Of a stretch of 64,000 nucleotides of DNA, positions 52,423 to 61,883 are shown in pieces. Where the stretch lies: positions 62,001-126,000 of the forward strand of contig JAUNEB010000001.1 in NCBI GenBank assembly GCA_030525795.1, written 5' to 3'. The position numbers were made by a program, and so were the translations under genes. The notes beneath the pieces were generated by a model, which saw only the letters and a list, made by a program, of their open reading frames with translations, ran no database searches and had not been told where the DNA came from. Origin of the DNA: Aerococcaceae bacterium (GTDB lineage: Bacteria; Bacillota; Bacilli; Lactobacillales; Aerococcaceae). Positions within the stretch are counted from its first letter, which is position 1. Every line of letters starts with the position of its first letter.

Positions 52423-53685
52423 ATGAAGTTAGGACAATTAGGCATCACGGGCCAAAAGTTAGTCATTCAAGGCGGCATCACTTTGTTAGTCGGGGTGCTG
52501 CTGTTGTTGTTTGGGACGCGGGTGCCTGAAGTAAGTATTTTGGCTTTTTTATATGTGTTGATTTTTTCGGCGTTGGGCGATATTGTCATGCGTTTATTTG
52601 GCAAACAGCGTTCGAATGATCACGTCCTTATTGCAGGCATCAAGTTGGTATTGTTATGTTGGTTGGCCAATAGCCGCGTAGCAACCGATGTACCGATTTA
52701 TTTAATTGCCATTGTCATCGGGCTAGATCAACTGTTGTATGCATTTATCAATTTGATGACCTATTACTTGTATGTGAAAGAAAAAGTTCGGCCACGTTTG
52801 CGTTATTTGGTAGATGGTGTGTGGAAAGGGATGCTAGGGATTACGTCTTTATTTTCTTCGACTGGAAAAGCGGATTTTCAATTGCTTGTGATGGGATTGT
52901 ATTTAGTAACATATGGATTCGGACAAGTAAGAGATGGCCTGTTTTTTGGTGCGCAACCTAAAAACAATTTGAAACGCCGCGTACGCGTTAGTTTGCCGCT
53001 TGCGTTAGCCGCGTTAATTCCGCGTAGAACGCTACAAAAAATCAATGACTTTTTGCAAGAAAATGCGGAACAAGACATTGCCGTCGCGTATAATATTGCA
53101 AAAACAACGATGGAAACGTCCGATTTGGAGTTGTTGGTGCATGTGACGGAAGAAGGATTCGGTGTCATGGGGCATGTGGATATTGCGTATCAAGGAGTGG
53201 TCATTGCCTTTGGAAACTACGATCCTGACTCAGAATCGTTTTTTGGTGCGGTGGGAGATGGCGTATTGTTCAAAGCTGACAAGGCTGCGTACATTGAATT
53301 TTGCAAAAAAGAAACACATTCGACCTTGCTTGGTTACGGAATTCATTTGACCAATGAACAACGCGAAGCGGTGGAGCAGCAATTGGCAGAAATTGAGGCG
53401 CTAACGATTCCGTGGGACCCACCAGCAAAAGAAACGCCGACATTTGCCTTCAAGCTTCGCCACGAAATAGGGGCATCATTATTCAAGTTTACGCAATCTA
53501 AATTCAAGCGTTATTTTGTATTGTCAACGAATTGCGTATTGCTAGCCGATTCGATTGTCGGGCGTGCAGGAACGGATATTTTGAGTAGTAAAGGGTTTAT
53601 TTCGCCCGGAACTTATCAACATTATTTGGATGGCGAATTCGAAAAGCCGAACAGCCTCGTCGTCGCAAAACGGATTTATAAGTAA
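52423..53685 (+). CDS. Membrane protein: HdeD/DUF308-like N terminus with a papain-like C-terminal domain
   Basis: 420 residues from the ATG at 52423 (AAGGAGG, spacing 7; the ATG at 52417 is too close). Residues about 10-170 hold six short membrane spans in the manner of HdeD/DUF308 proteins. Residues about 235-420 look like a permuted papain-like (NlpC/P60-LRAT, Lnb/DUF4105-type) domain: GHVDIAYQGVVIAFGNYD provides His251, and the later RYFVLSTNCVLLADSIVG provides Cys371. The His-before-Cys order and the asparagine next to Cys fit that group. The enzymatic assignment is inference; substrates in such domains are amides or esters of peptidoglycan or lipids. Confidence 0.72.
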   Translation: MKLGQLGITGQKLVIQGGITLLVGVLLLLFGTRVPEVSILAFLYVLIFSALGDIVMRLFGKQRSNDHVLIAGIKLVLLCWLANSRVATDVPIYLIAIVIGLDQLLYAFINLMTYYLYVKEKVRPRLRYLVDGVWKGMLGITSLFSSTGKADFQLLVMGLYLVTYGFGQVRDGLFFGAQPKNNLKRRVRVSLPLALAALIPRRTLQKINDFLQENAEQDIAVAYNIAKTTMETSDLELLVHVTEEGFGVMGHVDIAYQGVVIAFGNYDPDSESFFGAVGDGVLFKADKAAYIEFCKKETHSTLLGYGIHLTNEQREAVEQQLAEIEALTIPWDPPAKETPTFAFKLRHEIGASLFKFTQSKFKRYFVLSTNCVLLADSIVGRAGTDILSSKGFISPGTYQHYLDGEFEKPNSLVVAKRIYK

Positions 53686-53775
53686 AAGCAGAGCAGTCAA
53701 TCTGCATCAAATGTTCATTTGCACGTGTTATTTGTGAAAACGCACAATTATTGACGTGTATTTTAAGCGATTTCG

Positions 53776-53784
53776 TGGTAGAAT
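53776..53784 (+). promoter_or_regulatory. Extended -10 promoter of tkt
   Basis: TGG-TAGAAT (53776-53784), 31 bases before the tkt ATG. A TTGACG at 53751-53756 is too far away (22 bases) for a normal -35. Confidence 0.4.
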
Positions 53785-53815
53785 ATTAACACAGTAATCA
53801 TTTTGGAGGGAAATT

Positions 53816-55819
53816 ATGTTTAACGAAAAAGATTTATTAGCAGTCAATACGTTACGTGCGTTGAGTGTGGATCAAATTGAAGCAGCCAATTCAGGGCATC
53901 CAGGATTGCCGTTGGGCGCTGCGCCAATGGCGTATGCATTGTGGGCAGGACACTTGAATGTGGATGCGAAGCACTCAGACTGGCTCAACCGTGACCGCTT
54001 TATTTTGTCAGCAGGACATGGTTCAGCGTTATTGTATAGCTTGTTGCATACAGCTGGTTTTGATGTGACGATTGAAGACTTGAAGCAATTCCGTCAATTA
54101 GGTAGCAAAACGCCAGGACATCCAGAAGTTGGACACACACACGGCGTTGAAGCGACGACAGGACCTTTAGGTCAAGGGATTGCGCAAGCGGTCGGTATGG
54201 CGATGGCTGAAGCGCATTTGGCAGCTCAATACAATACAGCTGACCATGCGGTCATCGATCATTTTACGTACGCATTGTGCGGCGATGGCGATTTGATGGA
54301 AGGCATTGCGTACGAAGCATGCTCATTAGCTGGAAAATTACAACTTGGCAAATTAGTCGTCTTATACGATTCAAACGACATTTCATTAGATGGCGATTTG
54401 GATCAAGCTTTCGTGGAAGATATTAAGGGACGTTTTGAATCACAAGGCTGGCATTATTTGCGTGTGGAAGAGGGTAACGACTTGAATGCCATTTCTCAAG
54501 CGATTGAAGCAGCTAAAGCACACACAACTCAACCAACGATTATCGAAATCAAAACAGTCATCGGCTATGGCGCACCAAAAGCAGGCACATCAGCGGTTCA
54601 CGGCGCACCTTTAGGCGAAAAAGACTGGAACGCAACGAAAGAAGTGTACGGTTGGACAGCACCAGCTTTCACCGTGCCAGCCGAAGCACAAGCACTATTC
54701 GCCGAAAAAGTTCAAGCACGCGGCGCGCAAGCATACGCAAACTGGGCAACTTTATTCGAAGCGTACAAAGCAGCCAACCCTGAATTAGCTCAACAATTAG
54801 TGGATGCTTTTGCAGGAAAATTACCTGCAAACTACGACAAAGGTTTGGAATTATTAAGCGCGGATACGAAAGCCGACGCAAGCCGTAATTCAAGTAGCAA
54901 AGCGATCCAAGCCCTCGGTGCAAATGTGCCATTTTTCTGGGGGGGGTCAGCGGACTTATCTGGTTCTAACAAAACGATGAACGATAGCGACCAAGATTTC
55001 ATGCCAGACAACTACAAAGGACGCAACATTTGGTTTGGCGTGCGTGAGTTTGCGATGGCAGCGATGATGAACGGAATTGCCTTACATGGCGGATCAAAAG
55101 TATATGGCGGAACATTCTTCGTCTTTACAGATTACTTGAAAGCAGCAGCTCGCTTGTCTGCATTGTCTAACTTGCCTGTTACTTATGTCATGACACACGA
55201 CTCTATCGCAGTGGGTGAAGATGGCCCAACGCATGAACCAATCGAGCAATTGGCAGCTTTCCGCGCGTTGCCAAACTTCAACTTATTGCGCCCAGCTGAC
55301 GTGAACGAAACTTTTGTCGCATGGAAAATTGCAGCAGAATCACAAACGCGTCCAAGCATGTTAGTCTTAACGCGCCAAAACTTACCTGTATTGGCAAATT
55401 CACAAACATTAGCTGAAGAAGGCGTCCGCAAAGGAGCTTACGTCATTTCGCCTGCACAAAATGAAACACCAGAAGGTATTTTGTTAGCGACAGGTTCAGA
55501 AGTTGCCTTAGCCGTTGAAGTTCAAGCGCAATTACGTGAAAAAGGCGTAGACGTTTCAGTCGTTTCAATGCCAGCATTCAACTTATTCGATGAGCAGTCT
55601 GCAGCTTACAAAGAAAGCGTCTTGCCAAGCGCTGTTCGCAATCGTCTTTCTATCGAAATGGCTTCAACATTCGGTTGGGCAAAATATATCGGCTTAGACG
55701 GCGTTGCAGTCGGCATTGATACTTTCGGAGCATCAGGTCCAGCGAACGCAGTCATGGCAAAATTCGGATTCACTGCCGAAGCCATTACCGCTAAATACTT
55801 AGAAGCATTCGGAAAATAA
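53816..55819 (+). CDS. tkt: Transketolase
   Basis: 667 residues. Transfers two-carbon units between sugar phosphates in the pentose phosphate pathway, with thiamine diphosphate. The N-terminal AANSGHPGLPLGAAPMAYAL and HTHGVEATTGPLGQG, the ThDP/Mg motif CGDGDLMEG followed by the Asn of YDSNDISLDG, and the pyrimidine-domain VREFAMAAMMNGIALHGG with the catalytic Glu region are intact. A run of eight G (54939-54946) encodes Trp-Gly-Gly in FFWGGSADL. TGGAGGG site before the ATG. Single-gene transcript ending in a terminator. Confidence 0.97.
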   Translation: MFNEKDLLAVNTLRALSVDQIEAANSGHPGLPLGAAPMAYALWAGHLNVDAKHSDWLNRDRFILSAGHGSALLYSLLHTAGFDVTIEDLKQFRQLGSKTPGHPEVGHTHGVEATTGPLGQGIAQAVGMAMAEAHLAAQYNTADHAVIDHFTYALCGDGDLMEGIAYEACSLAGKLQLGKLVVLYDSNDISLDGDLDQAFVEDIKGRFESQGWHYLRVEEGNDLNAISQAIEAAKAHTTQPTIIEIKTVIGYGAPKAGTSAVHGAPLGEKDWNATKEVYGWTAPAFTVPAEAQALFAEKVQARGAQAYANWATLFEAYKAANPELAQQLVDAFAGKLPANYDKGLELLSADTKADASRNSSSKAIQALGANVPFFWGGSADLSGSNKTMNDSDQDFMPDNYKGRNIWFGVREFAMAAMMNGIALHGGSKVYGGTFFVFTDYLKAAARLSALSNLPVTYVMTHDSIAVGEDGPTHEPIEQLAAFRALPNFNLLRPADVNETFVAWKIAAESQTRPSMLVLTRQNLPVLANSQTLAEEGVRKGAYVISPAQNETPEGILLATGSEVALAVEVQAQLREKGVDVSVVSMPAFNLFDEQSAAYKESVLPSAVRNRLSIEMASTFGWAKYIGLDGVAVGIDTFGASGPANAVMAKFGFTAEAITAKYLEAFGK

Positions 55820-55829
55820 TGAGTGATTG

Positions 55830-55859
55830 AAAGTTGGGATAAACATTCCCAACTTTTTT
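55830..55859 (+). terminator. Terminator of tkt
   Basis: AAAGTTGGGA pairs with TCCCAACTTT, loop TAAACAT, followed by a run of T. Confidence 0.9.
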
Positions 55860-55860
55860 G

Positions 55861-55869
55861 TGTTATAAT
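55861..55869 (+). promoter_or_regulatory. Extended -10 promoter of the NAD salvage operon
   Basis: TGT-TATAAT at 55861-55869, 35 bases before the pncB ATG. No clear -35. Confidence 0.5.
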
Positions 55870-55903
55870 AGAAACATTATTAAAAACGAATAGGAGTAAC
55901 TGT

Positions 55904-57388
55904 ATGTTTCATTATCAAGATGACAGTTTAATGATGCACACCGATTTATATCAAATCAACATGTTAAAGACTTACTGGGATAACGGCATGGTCAATCGCC
56001 ACGCCGTATTCGAGGCGTATTTTCGTTCGAATCCGTTTGGAAATGGCTACGCAGTGTTTGCAGGATTGGAGCGCTTAGTTGGCTACTTGAATCAATTGCG
56101 TTTTCAAGAAAGCGACTTAGATTATTTGCGTAGTTTGAATATTTATCCCGAAGCATTTATTGAGTATTTGGCGAATTTTGAATTTACGTGCGATGTGCGC
56201 ATGATGAAAGAAGGCGAAGTTTGTTTTGCTGATGAGCCGCTCGTTCAAGTAGAAGGGCCGCTTGGGCAATGCCAACTGATTGAAACTGCCGTGTTGAATA
56301 TTTTGAATTACCATACATTGATTGCGACGAAAGCCGCGCGCATTCGTTCAGTCATTGGCGAAAATGATAAACTATCCGAATTCGGTACGCGTCGCGCACA
56401 AGAAATGGAAGCGGCCATTTGGGGTACGCGTGCCGCTTATATTGGCGGCTGTGACGCAACTAGTAACGTACGCGCTGGCAAATTGTTCGGTATTCCAATT
56501 TCAGGTACGCACGCACATTCATTAGTACAAGCGTACCGCGATGAGTATGAAGCCTTCAAAGCTTATGCCAACTCGCATAAAGACGTGACCTTTTTGGTGG
56601 ATACGTATGACACTTTGCGCTCAGGTGTGCCAACTGCCATTCGTGTCGCCAAAGAAATGGGTGACAAAATCAATTTTGTCGGCATTCGCATTGATTCTGG
56701 CGACATGGCGTATCAATCTAAACGTATTCGTGAACAACTTGACGAAGCCGGTTTTACCAAAACGCGCATCGTTGCATCGAACGACCTCGACGAAAAAACC
56801 ATTCTCAACTTGCGGATGCAAGGCGCAAAAATTGACGATTGGGGTGTCGGGACGAAGTTGATTACCGCTTTTGACCAGCCATCACTCGGTGCCGTGTATA
56901 AACTCGTCAGTATTGAGGATGAAGCAGGCAATATGCAACCTACAATGAAAATTTCAAGCAACGCCGCAAAAATGTCTACACCAGGGGTCAAACAAGTATG
57001 GCGCATTACGCGCAATCGCGACGGAAAATCCGAAGGGGATTACATTGCATTTGTGACCGAGCGACCAGATTTGCTTGATTCGCTTTATATGTTTCACCCT
57101 GTGCATACTTACATCAACAAAACAGTTACGGATTTTACGGCGCGCCCATTATTATGCGATATTTATCAAGCGGGCAAATTAGTGTACGAATTACCAACAT
57201 TGCAAGAAGTCAAACAATATGCGACCGAATCCATTGCCGCATTATGGGACGAATACAAGCGTATTTTGAATCCAGAGAAGTATCCAGTTGACTTATCACA
57301 ACAACTTTACGACGCCAAAATGGACAGCATTAAAGAAATTCGCGAAATGGTTGAAGAACGCTTGAAACAAGCAGAACGAGGAGAATAG
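55904..57388 (+). CDS. pncB: Nicotinate phosphoribosyltransferase
   Basis: 494 residues from the ATG at 55904 (TAGGAG site); a longer in-frame start overlaps the tkt terminator. First step of NAD salvage: nicotinate plus PRPP gives nicotinate mononucleotide. [41 protein letters not shown] (PRPP-loop region), [13 protein letters not shown] and [12 protein letters not shown] are family blocks. Two bases separate it from nadE, so a two-gene NAD unit is clear. Confidence 0.96.
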   Translation: MFHYQDDSLMMHTDLYQINMLKTYWDNGMVNRHAVFEAYFRSNPFGNGYAVFAGLERLVGYLNQLRFQESDLDYLRSLNIYPEAFIEYLANFEFTCDVRMMKEGEVCFADEPLVQVEGPLGQCQLIETAVLNILNYHTLIATKAARIRSVIGENDKLSEFGTRRAQEMEAAIWGTRAAYIGGCDATSNVRAGKLFGIPISGTHAHSLVQAYRDEYEAFKAYANSHKDVTFLVDTYDTLRSGVPTAIRVAKEMGDKINFVGIRIDSGDMAYQSKRIREQLDEAGFTKTRIVASNDLDEKTILNLRMQGAKIDDWGVGTKLITAFDQPSLGAVYKLVSIEDEAGNMQPTMKISSNAAKMSTPGVKQVWRITRNRDGKSEGDYIAFVTERPDLLDSLYMFHPVHTYINKTVTDFTARPLLCDIYQAGKLVYELPTLQEVKQYATESIAALWDEYKRILNPEKYPVDLSQQLYDAKMDSIKEIREMVEERLKQAERGE

Positions 57389-57390
57389 CA

Positions 57391-58221
57391 ATGCGCGCAT
57401 TACAACAACACATTATTGAAACTTTGAAAGTGCAACCGAGCATTGACCCACAAGCTGAAATTCGTCGTACACTTGATTTTTTGAAAGAGTATTTAAAGGC
57501 ACATCCTTTTTTGAATGGGTATGTGTTAGGGATTAGCGGCGGACAAGATTCGACATTGGCGGGGCGATTAGCGCAGCTGGCAGTAGAAGAATTGCGCCAG
57601 GAAACAGGCGATGTGCGCTACCAATTTATTGCGGTTCGCTTACCTTACGGCGCCCAAAAAGACGAAGCCGACGCGCAAAGAGCTTTGGCTTTCATTCAAG
57701 CGGACAAAGTGATGACTGTCAACATCAAAGAAGCGACAGACGGTATGGTAGAAGCGTTACGCGCTGACGGCTTGGACGTGAGTGATTTTAATAAAGGGAA
57801 TATTAAAGCGCGCCAACGTATGGTCGCACAATACGCGATTGCTGGTCAAATCGGCGGCGCGGTTATTGGGACCGATCACGCAGCGGAAAGCGTCACGGGA
57901 TTTTTCACGAAGTTTGGTGATGGCGCGGCGGACATTATGCCGTTGTGGCGTTTGACAAAATCGCAAGGCCGCCAATTATTGCAAGCGTTGAACGCGCCTG
58001 AAGCCTTATATTTGAAAGTGCCGACGGCCGATTTGGAAGATAACAAGCCGCTAATTGCGGATGAAGACGCGCTCGGCGTTTCATATACCGATATTGATGC
58101 GTATTTGCGCGGCGAAACCATTTCAGAAGCCGCCGCTGAGACGATTGAATCTTGGTATTTGAAAACCGAACACAAACGTCACTTGCCGATTACGGTATTC
58201 GATACTTTTTGGAAAAAGTAA
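57391..58221 (+). CDS. nadE: NH3-dependent NAD+ synthetase
   Basis: 276 residues. Converts nicotinate adenine dinucleotide to NAD+ with ATP and ammonia. The PP-loop is [10 protein letters not shown] (about residues 50-59) and the site [18 protein letters not shown] is typical; there is no glutaminase domain, so it uses ammonia. It follows pncB after 2 bases (CGAGGAG site inside pncB). The intervening adenylyltransferase gene nadD is not in this window. Confidence 0.96.
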   Translation: MRALQQHIIETLKVQPSIDPQAEIRRTLDFLKEYLKAHPFLNGYVLGISGGQDSTLAGRLAQLAVEELRQETGDVRYQFIAVRLPYGAQKDEADAQRALAFIQADKVMTVNIKEATDGMVEALRADGLDVSDFNKGNIKARQRMVAQYAIAGQIGGAVIGTDHAAESVTGFFTKFGDGAADIMPLWRLTKSQGRQLLQALNAPEALYLKVPTADLEDNKPLIADEDALGVSYTDIDAYLRGETISEAAAETIESWYLKTEHKRHLPITVFDTFWKK

Positions 58222-58241
58222 AAAAGGAGTGAGCTGAACGT

Positions 58242-59282
58242 ATGATTATTCAGCTTTATTTGAAAATTTTAGTATCCGTGATTGTGTTGAGCGCTGTTTT
58301 GACGTACGGATTGATTCGTTTGGCGCATTTCAAACAATGGTACGACAAAGACTATCACGATATTAAAGGACGCCCAAAAGTGCCCGCTCTTGGAGGTGTG
58401 GCGCTTTTTATCAGTTTTTGGGTGGGAATTTATTTATTGTTGCCAACTTTGGGATGGACGCGTTGGATGTCGGCTGTTTTAATTGGCTCGATTATTATTG
58501 TTGTGACGGGACTTTTTGATGATGCAGTGGAATTGTCACCGCTCCAAAAATCGTTCGGCATTTTATTAGCCGCAAACGTCATCTATTTTATGGGGAACAT
58601 TACGTTTTCATCGCAGTTGTTGCCACATTTGGCGAAAGATTGGTTTCATGTCATTGCGTATATGGCGACGATGTGCTGGATTTATTTTGTGACGAATGCG
58701 GTCAATTTGCTAGACGGTTTGGATGGATTAGCGAGCAGCGTGTCGCTTGTGAGTTTAGTGACGCTCGTCGGCATTAGTTATGCCTTCAGCCGCTCGTTGC
58801 AAGTCGCGATGTTCATGATGATGCTCGTCTTAATTGCAGCGATTCTCGGATTTTTGCCGTATAATTGGTATCGTGCCAAAATTTATTTAGGCGATACGGG
58901 CGCATTATTTATTGGGTTTATGTATGCGGTGTTGACCGTTTCTGGCTTGAAAAATGCGACTTTTTTTGCGTTGTTGGTGCCGATTATGTTGTATGTAGTG
59001 CCGATTTTTGATACAGGGTATGCGATGGTTCGGCGTTTGTTGACGGGCAAACCGGTGGCGCAAGCCGACAACGAGCATGTGCATCATCGCTTGTTGCGAC
59101 TAGGCATTCCCGAAACGCAAGTGGTGTGGGTCATGATTGGCGTGACGCTGCTGTTTTCTGTGTTGGCTGTGTTGACGCACATTTATCCTGAATGGCGCGC
59201 TATTTTGTTGAGTGTGATTATCGGGCTCGTTGCGGGTTTAATTATTGGTATGTGGCAACTTGCAAAATGGCTCAATAAATAA
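58242..59282 (+). CDS. tagO: Undecaprenyl-phosphate GlcNAc-1-phosphate transferase (TagO/WecA-like)
   Basis: 346 residues with about ten to eleven membrane spans. Transfers GlcNAc-1-phosphate to undecaprenyl phosphate, the first step of wall teichoic acid or related polymers. Family marks are KGRPKVPALGGVALF, the Asp-rich FDDAVELSP, NAVNLLDGLDGLASS, and the C-terminal ADNEHVHHRLLRLG with the HxHHR metal/nucleotide site. Located 20 bases after nadE, with AAAAGGAG. The sugar transferase at 21932 would act on the same lipid carrier. Exact polymer unknown. Confidence 0.93.
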   Translation: MIIQLYLKILVSVIVLSAVLTYGLIRLAHFKQWYDKDYHDIKGRPKVPALGGVALFISFWVGIYLLLPTLGWTRWMSAVLIGSIIIVVTGLFDDAVELSPLQKSFGILLAANVIYFMGNITFSSQLLPHLAKDWFHVIAYMATMCWIYFVTNAVNLLDGLDGLASSVSLVSLVTLVGISYAFSRSLQVAMFMMMLVLIAAILGFLPYNWYRAKIYLGDTGALFIGFMYAVLTVSGLKNATFFALLVPIMLYVVPIFDTGYAMVRRLLTGKPVAQADNEHVHHRLLRLGIPETQVVWVMIGVTLLFSVLAVLTHIYPEWRAILLSVIIGLVAGLIIGMWQLAKWLNK

Positions 59283-59285
59283 AAA

Positions 59286-59310
59286 AACGATGCACAACAA
59301 GCATCGTCTT
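59286..59310 (-). terminator. Terminator of the pseudouridine synthase gene (minus strand), possibly bidirectional
   Basis: ACGATGC (59286-59292) pairs with GCATCGT (59300-59306). Read on the minus strand the stem is followed by seven T; on the plus strand only CTTT follows. Confidence 0.75.
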
Positions 59311-60017
59311 TAGTCTAAATAGTCTGTTATTTTTTGGAGTTCGGCTACGTTTAAGGGGCGATATGCGCCGCTTTCTAAAGTTGGATCGAGCGTTAAGTTG
59401 CCGAATGAGAGCCGCTTGAGATGGGTGACTTTTTTGCCTACGCACAAAAACATTTTGCGGACTTGATGAAATTTGCCTTCGGAAAGCGTAATGTGCGCAG
59501 TGTGCAGCCCCAAAATGGTCAACGAAGCGGGTTGGCAAACGGTACCGTCGTGAAAGATAATCCCGCGCTCAAAAGCAGCCACATCCGACGCTTCCAAAGG
59601 TTCTAAAGTTGTAACGGCGTATGTTTTAGCGACGTGGTTTTCAGGGAGCAATAGACGTAAGCTCAATGGACCGTTCGTTGTCAGTAACAGCAAACCTTCA
59701 GTATTGAAATCCAATCGCCCAATTGCGTACAAATCGGGATGGCGATCTTCAGGCCGAATCAAGTCCATAATCGTTGGATGTTGGCGATCGGAATTGGCGG
59801 TGACGACGCCTTTTGGTTTGTTGAGCATGTAGTAATGTTGTTTTTCGCCAAAAATGCGTTGCCCGTCAACTTCAATGATTTGCAAATGGCTGTCGACATT
59901 TTGCTTGAGTGCGTGTGGAATACGGCCGTTGACGGTAATGAGTTGGCGTTTGTAAAGGGAATTGACTTCTTTTTTGGTGAGAGAAAGGGTTGTGTAAAGT
60001 AATTTATCTAATCGCAT
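59310..60017 (-). CDS. 16S rRNA pseudouridine synthase, RsuA family
   Basis: 235 residues. N-terminal S4 RNA-binding domain (MRLDKLLYTTLSLTKKEVNS) and a catalytic domain with the family motif GRLDFNTEGLLLLT, where Asp103 is the catalytic residue. LNKPKGVV and KFHQVRKMF are also typical. RsuA makes pseudouridine 516 in 16S rRNA; the Gram-positive homologue (YtzF-like) probably does the same, though RluE/F-like specificity cannot be excluded. AAAAGGAG site before the ATG on the minus strand. Confidence 0.92.
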   Translation of the reverse strand: MRLDKLLYTTLSLTKKEVNSLYKRQLITVNGRIPHALKQNVDSHLQIIEVDGQRIFGEKQHYYMLNKPKGVVTANSDRQHPTIMDLIRPEDRHPDLYAIGRLDFNTEGLLLLTTNGPLSLRLLLPENHVAKTYAVTTLEPLEASDVAAFERGIIFHDGTVCQPASLTILGLHTAHITLSEGKFHQVRKMFLCVGKKVTHLKRLSFGNLTLDPTLESGAYRPLNVAELQKITDYLD

Positions 60018-60041
60018 AATGGACTCCTTTTATTTGAAATC

Positions 60042-60070
60042 ATTGTAGCGGTTGTCAGACTGGAAGTAAA
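60042..60070 (-). promoter_or_regulatory. Promoter of the pseudouridine synthase gene
   Basis: On the minus strand: TTTACT (60065-60070), 17-base spacer, -10 TACAAT (60042-60047). It is divergent from the HrtB-like gene. Confidence 0.5.
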
Positions 60071-60119
60071 GTGGAATAAATGTTAAGATGAGTAAATATT
60101 ATGAAAAAGGAGTACATCA

Positions 60120-61184
60120 ATGTTTTTAGGATGGAATGAAATTAAGTTTAATAAATTGCGTTACGGGTTAATTGTTGGCGTGATGAGTTTAGTTGCGTAT
60201 CTCGTCTTTTTTTTGACGGGGTTATCGTACGGATTGGCGCAAGATAATCGTTCGGCGATTGATATGTGGCAAGCGGAGGGCGTATTGTTAGCGGAAGATG
60301 CCAACGGCTTATTGACGTTATCACGTATTGATGATGCAACCGTTCAATCCTTAGAAAATGAATCAATCGCGCCAATTATGCAATTGTCACTTGTTGCTTT
60401 TTACGGAGAAACACAGTTGACTGTTAATGGTTTAGGTGTGAAGCCAAATTCTTTTGTCGTGCCAGAAGTGTCAGCCGGAACCGCTGAAATCAAAGATAAT
60501 GAAGTGATCGTAGACGAAAGTCTAAATACGGTTTACGGAATTCAATTAGGCGACACGATTGAAGTCACTTCTGCCAAATATCCGCTCAAAGTTGTCGGTT
60601 TTGTCAAAGAAGCTAAATTGAGTGTGCAACCTGTTGTGTACATGACCGCCGACCAACATCATCAAATTCGTTACGGCGACCAAGCAACCAAAGTGCCACA
60701 TACACACAACTTGTTAGTCGTTAAATCGCCGTTAAAGGAATCGGTGCCAGAAGGCCTTATTTATTTTGATATTTCAACGTTTGTGGACGGCTTGCCAGGC
60801 TATAAGGCGCAAGTGTTGACATTCGGGTTTATGATTGGCTTTTTGATTGCGATTGCGGCGATTGTGGTGGGTATTTTTATGTATGTGTTGACATTGCAAA
60901 AAGTGTCGATTTTCGGCGTGATGAAAGCGCAAGGAATTTCAAGCGGGTACATCAGCAAGTCGGTCGTTGGGCAAACATTTTTATTGGCGACTGTTGCAGT
61001 TGGAGTGGGATTAGGCCTCGTTTATTTGACCGTGTTCTTTTTGCCAGAAAAAGTACCGTTCCAACATTTGGTTGCGTTTGAAGGCGCGGTGGGCGGTTTA
61101 ATGATTGCGTGTGCGCTAATTGGCGCGATCTTCTCGCTCGGGACGATTCGCAAAATTGACCCGCTACAAGCATTGAATGGATAA
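60120..61184 (+). CDS. HrtB-like ABC transporter permease (heme efflux type)
   Basis: 354 residues. FtsX-fold permease: first span KLRYGLIVGVMSLVAYLVFF, a long extracellular domain (about 40-225), then three spans with FMYVLTLQKVSIFGVMKAQG between the second and third. Size, span layout and this motif match HrtB of staphylococci and lactococci, the membrane part of a heme efflux pump. Gene order permease-ATPase also occurs there. The usual regulator (HssRS or HrtR) is not adjacent. Start ATG behind AAAGGAG. Confidence 0.85.
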   Translation: MFLGWNEIKFNKLRYGLIVGVMSLVAYLVFFLTGLSYGLAQDNRSAIDMWQAEGVLLAEDANGLLTLSRIDDATVQSLENESIAPIMQLSLVAFYGETQLTVNGLGVKPNSFVVPEVSAGTAEIKDNEVIVDESLNTVYGIQLGDTIEVTSAKYPLKVVGFVKEAKLSVQPVVYMTADQHHQIRYGDQATKVPHTHNLLVVKSPLKESVPEGLIYFDISTFVDGLPGYKAQVLTFGFMIGFLIAIAAIVVGIFMYVLTLQKVSIFGVMKAQGISSGYISKSVVGQTFLLATVAVGVGLGLVYLTVFFLPEKVPFQHLVAFEGAVGGLMIACALIGAIFSLGTIRKIDPLQALNG

Positions 61185-61194
61185 GGAGTGCCGC

Positions 61195-61860
61195 ATGGAA
61201 GCATTACAATTTAAGCAAGTAACGAAACAATTTTCAGACGGGAAGTCGTTCATTACGGCGTTGCACCCGACAGATTTTTCTGTCCAAAAAGGCGAATTTG
61301 TTGCCGTAATTGGACCGTCAGGCTCAGGGAAAAGTACCTTTTTGACGATTGCAGGCGGACTGCAGACGCCAACTTCAGGCGACGTGTTCATCGGTGGCGA
61401 ATCAATGTATGCTTTGTCCGCCAAAAAACGTGAGCAATTGCGTTTGAACGAAATCGGCTTTATTTTGCAAGCGTCGAATTTAGTGCCATTTTTGACGGTG
61501 GAACAGCAGTTAGACCTTGTGGACCGCGTCGCGAAAAAAACAGCTAAATTATCAAGACAAGAGCTATTCGATACGTTGGACATTGACGATTTGCGCCACA
61601 AATATTCGCAAGATTTATCAGGCGGCGAACGTCAACGCGTGGCGATTGCGCGTGCGTTATACAATCAGCCGACGCTTATTTTGGCAGACGAACCGACCGC
61701 TAGTTTAGATTCAGAACGCGCGTATGAAGTTGTCAAATTACTCGCGCATCAAACGAAAACTTACGAAAAAGCGACGATTATGGTAACGCACGACAAACGA
61801 TTGTTGTCCTACTGTGACCGCGTATTTGAAATGAAAGACGGCGTACTTACAGAAGTTTAG
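61195..61860 (+). CDS. HrtA-like ABC transporter ATPase (heme efflux type)
   Basis: 221 residues from the ATG at 61195 (AAGGAG site), the same length as known HrtA. Walker A GPSGSGKST, Q-loop ILQASNLVPFLTV, signature LSGGERQRVAIARAL, Walker B LILADEPTASLD and the switch His (VTHDKRLL) are intact. NLVPFLTVEQQLDLV is a family trait of the HrtA/YknY-type group. Forms the pump with the permease 10 bases upstream; heme as substrate is inferred from relatives. Confidence 0.87.
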   Translation: MEALQFKQVTKQFSDGKSFITALHPTDFSVQKGEFVAVIGPSGSGKSTFLTIAGGLQTPTSGDVFIGGESMYALSAKKREQLRLNEIGFILQASNLVPFLTVEQQLDLVDRVAKKTAKLSRQELFDTLDIDDLRHKYSQDLSGGERQRVAIARALYNQPTLILADEPTASLDSERAYEVVKLLAHQTKTYEKATIMVTHDKRLLSYCDRVFEMKDGVLTEV

Positions 61861-61883
61861 CCGACTAAAAAAGGAAGAAACCG

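Noticed and set aside
59421..60002. Plus-strand frames opposite the pseudouridine synthase
   Set aside because: Antisense to a gene with a clear S4 domain and catalytic motif.
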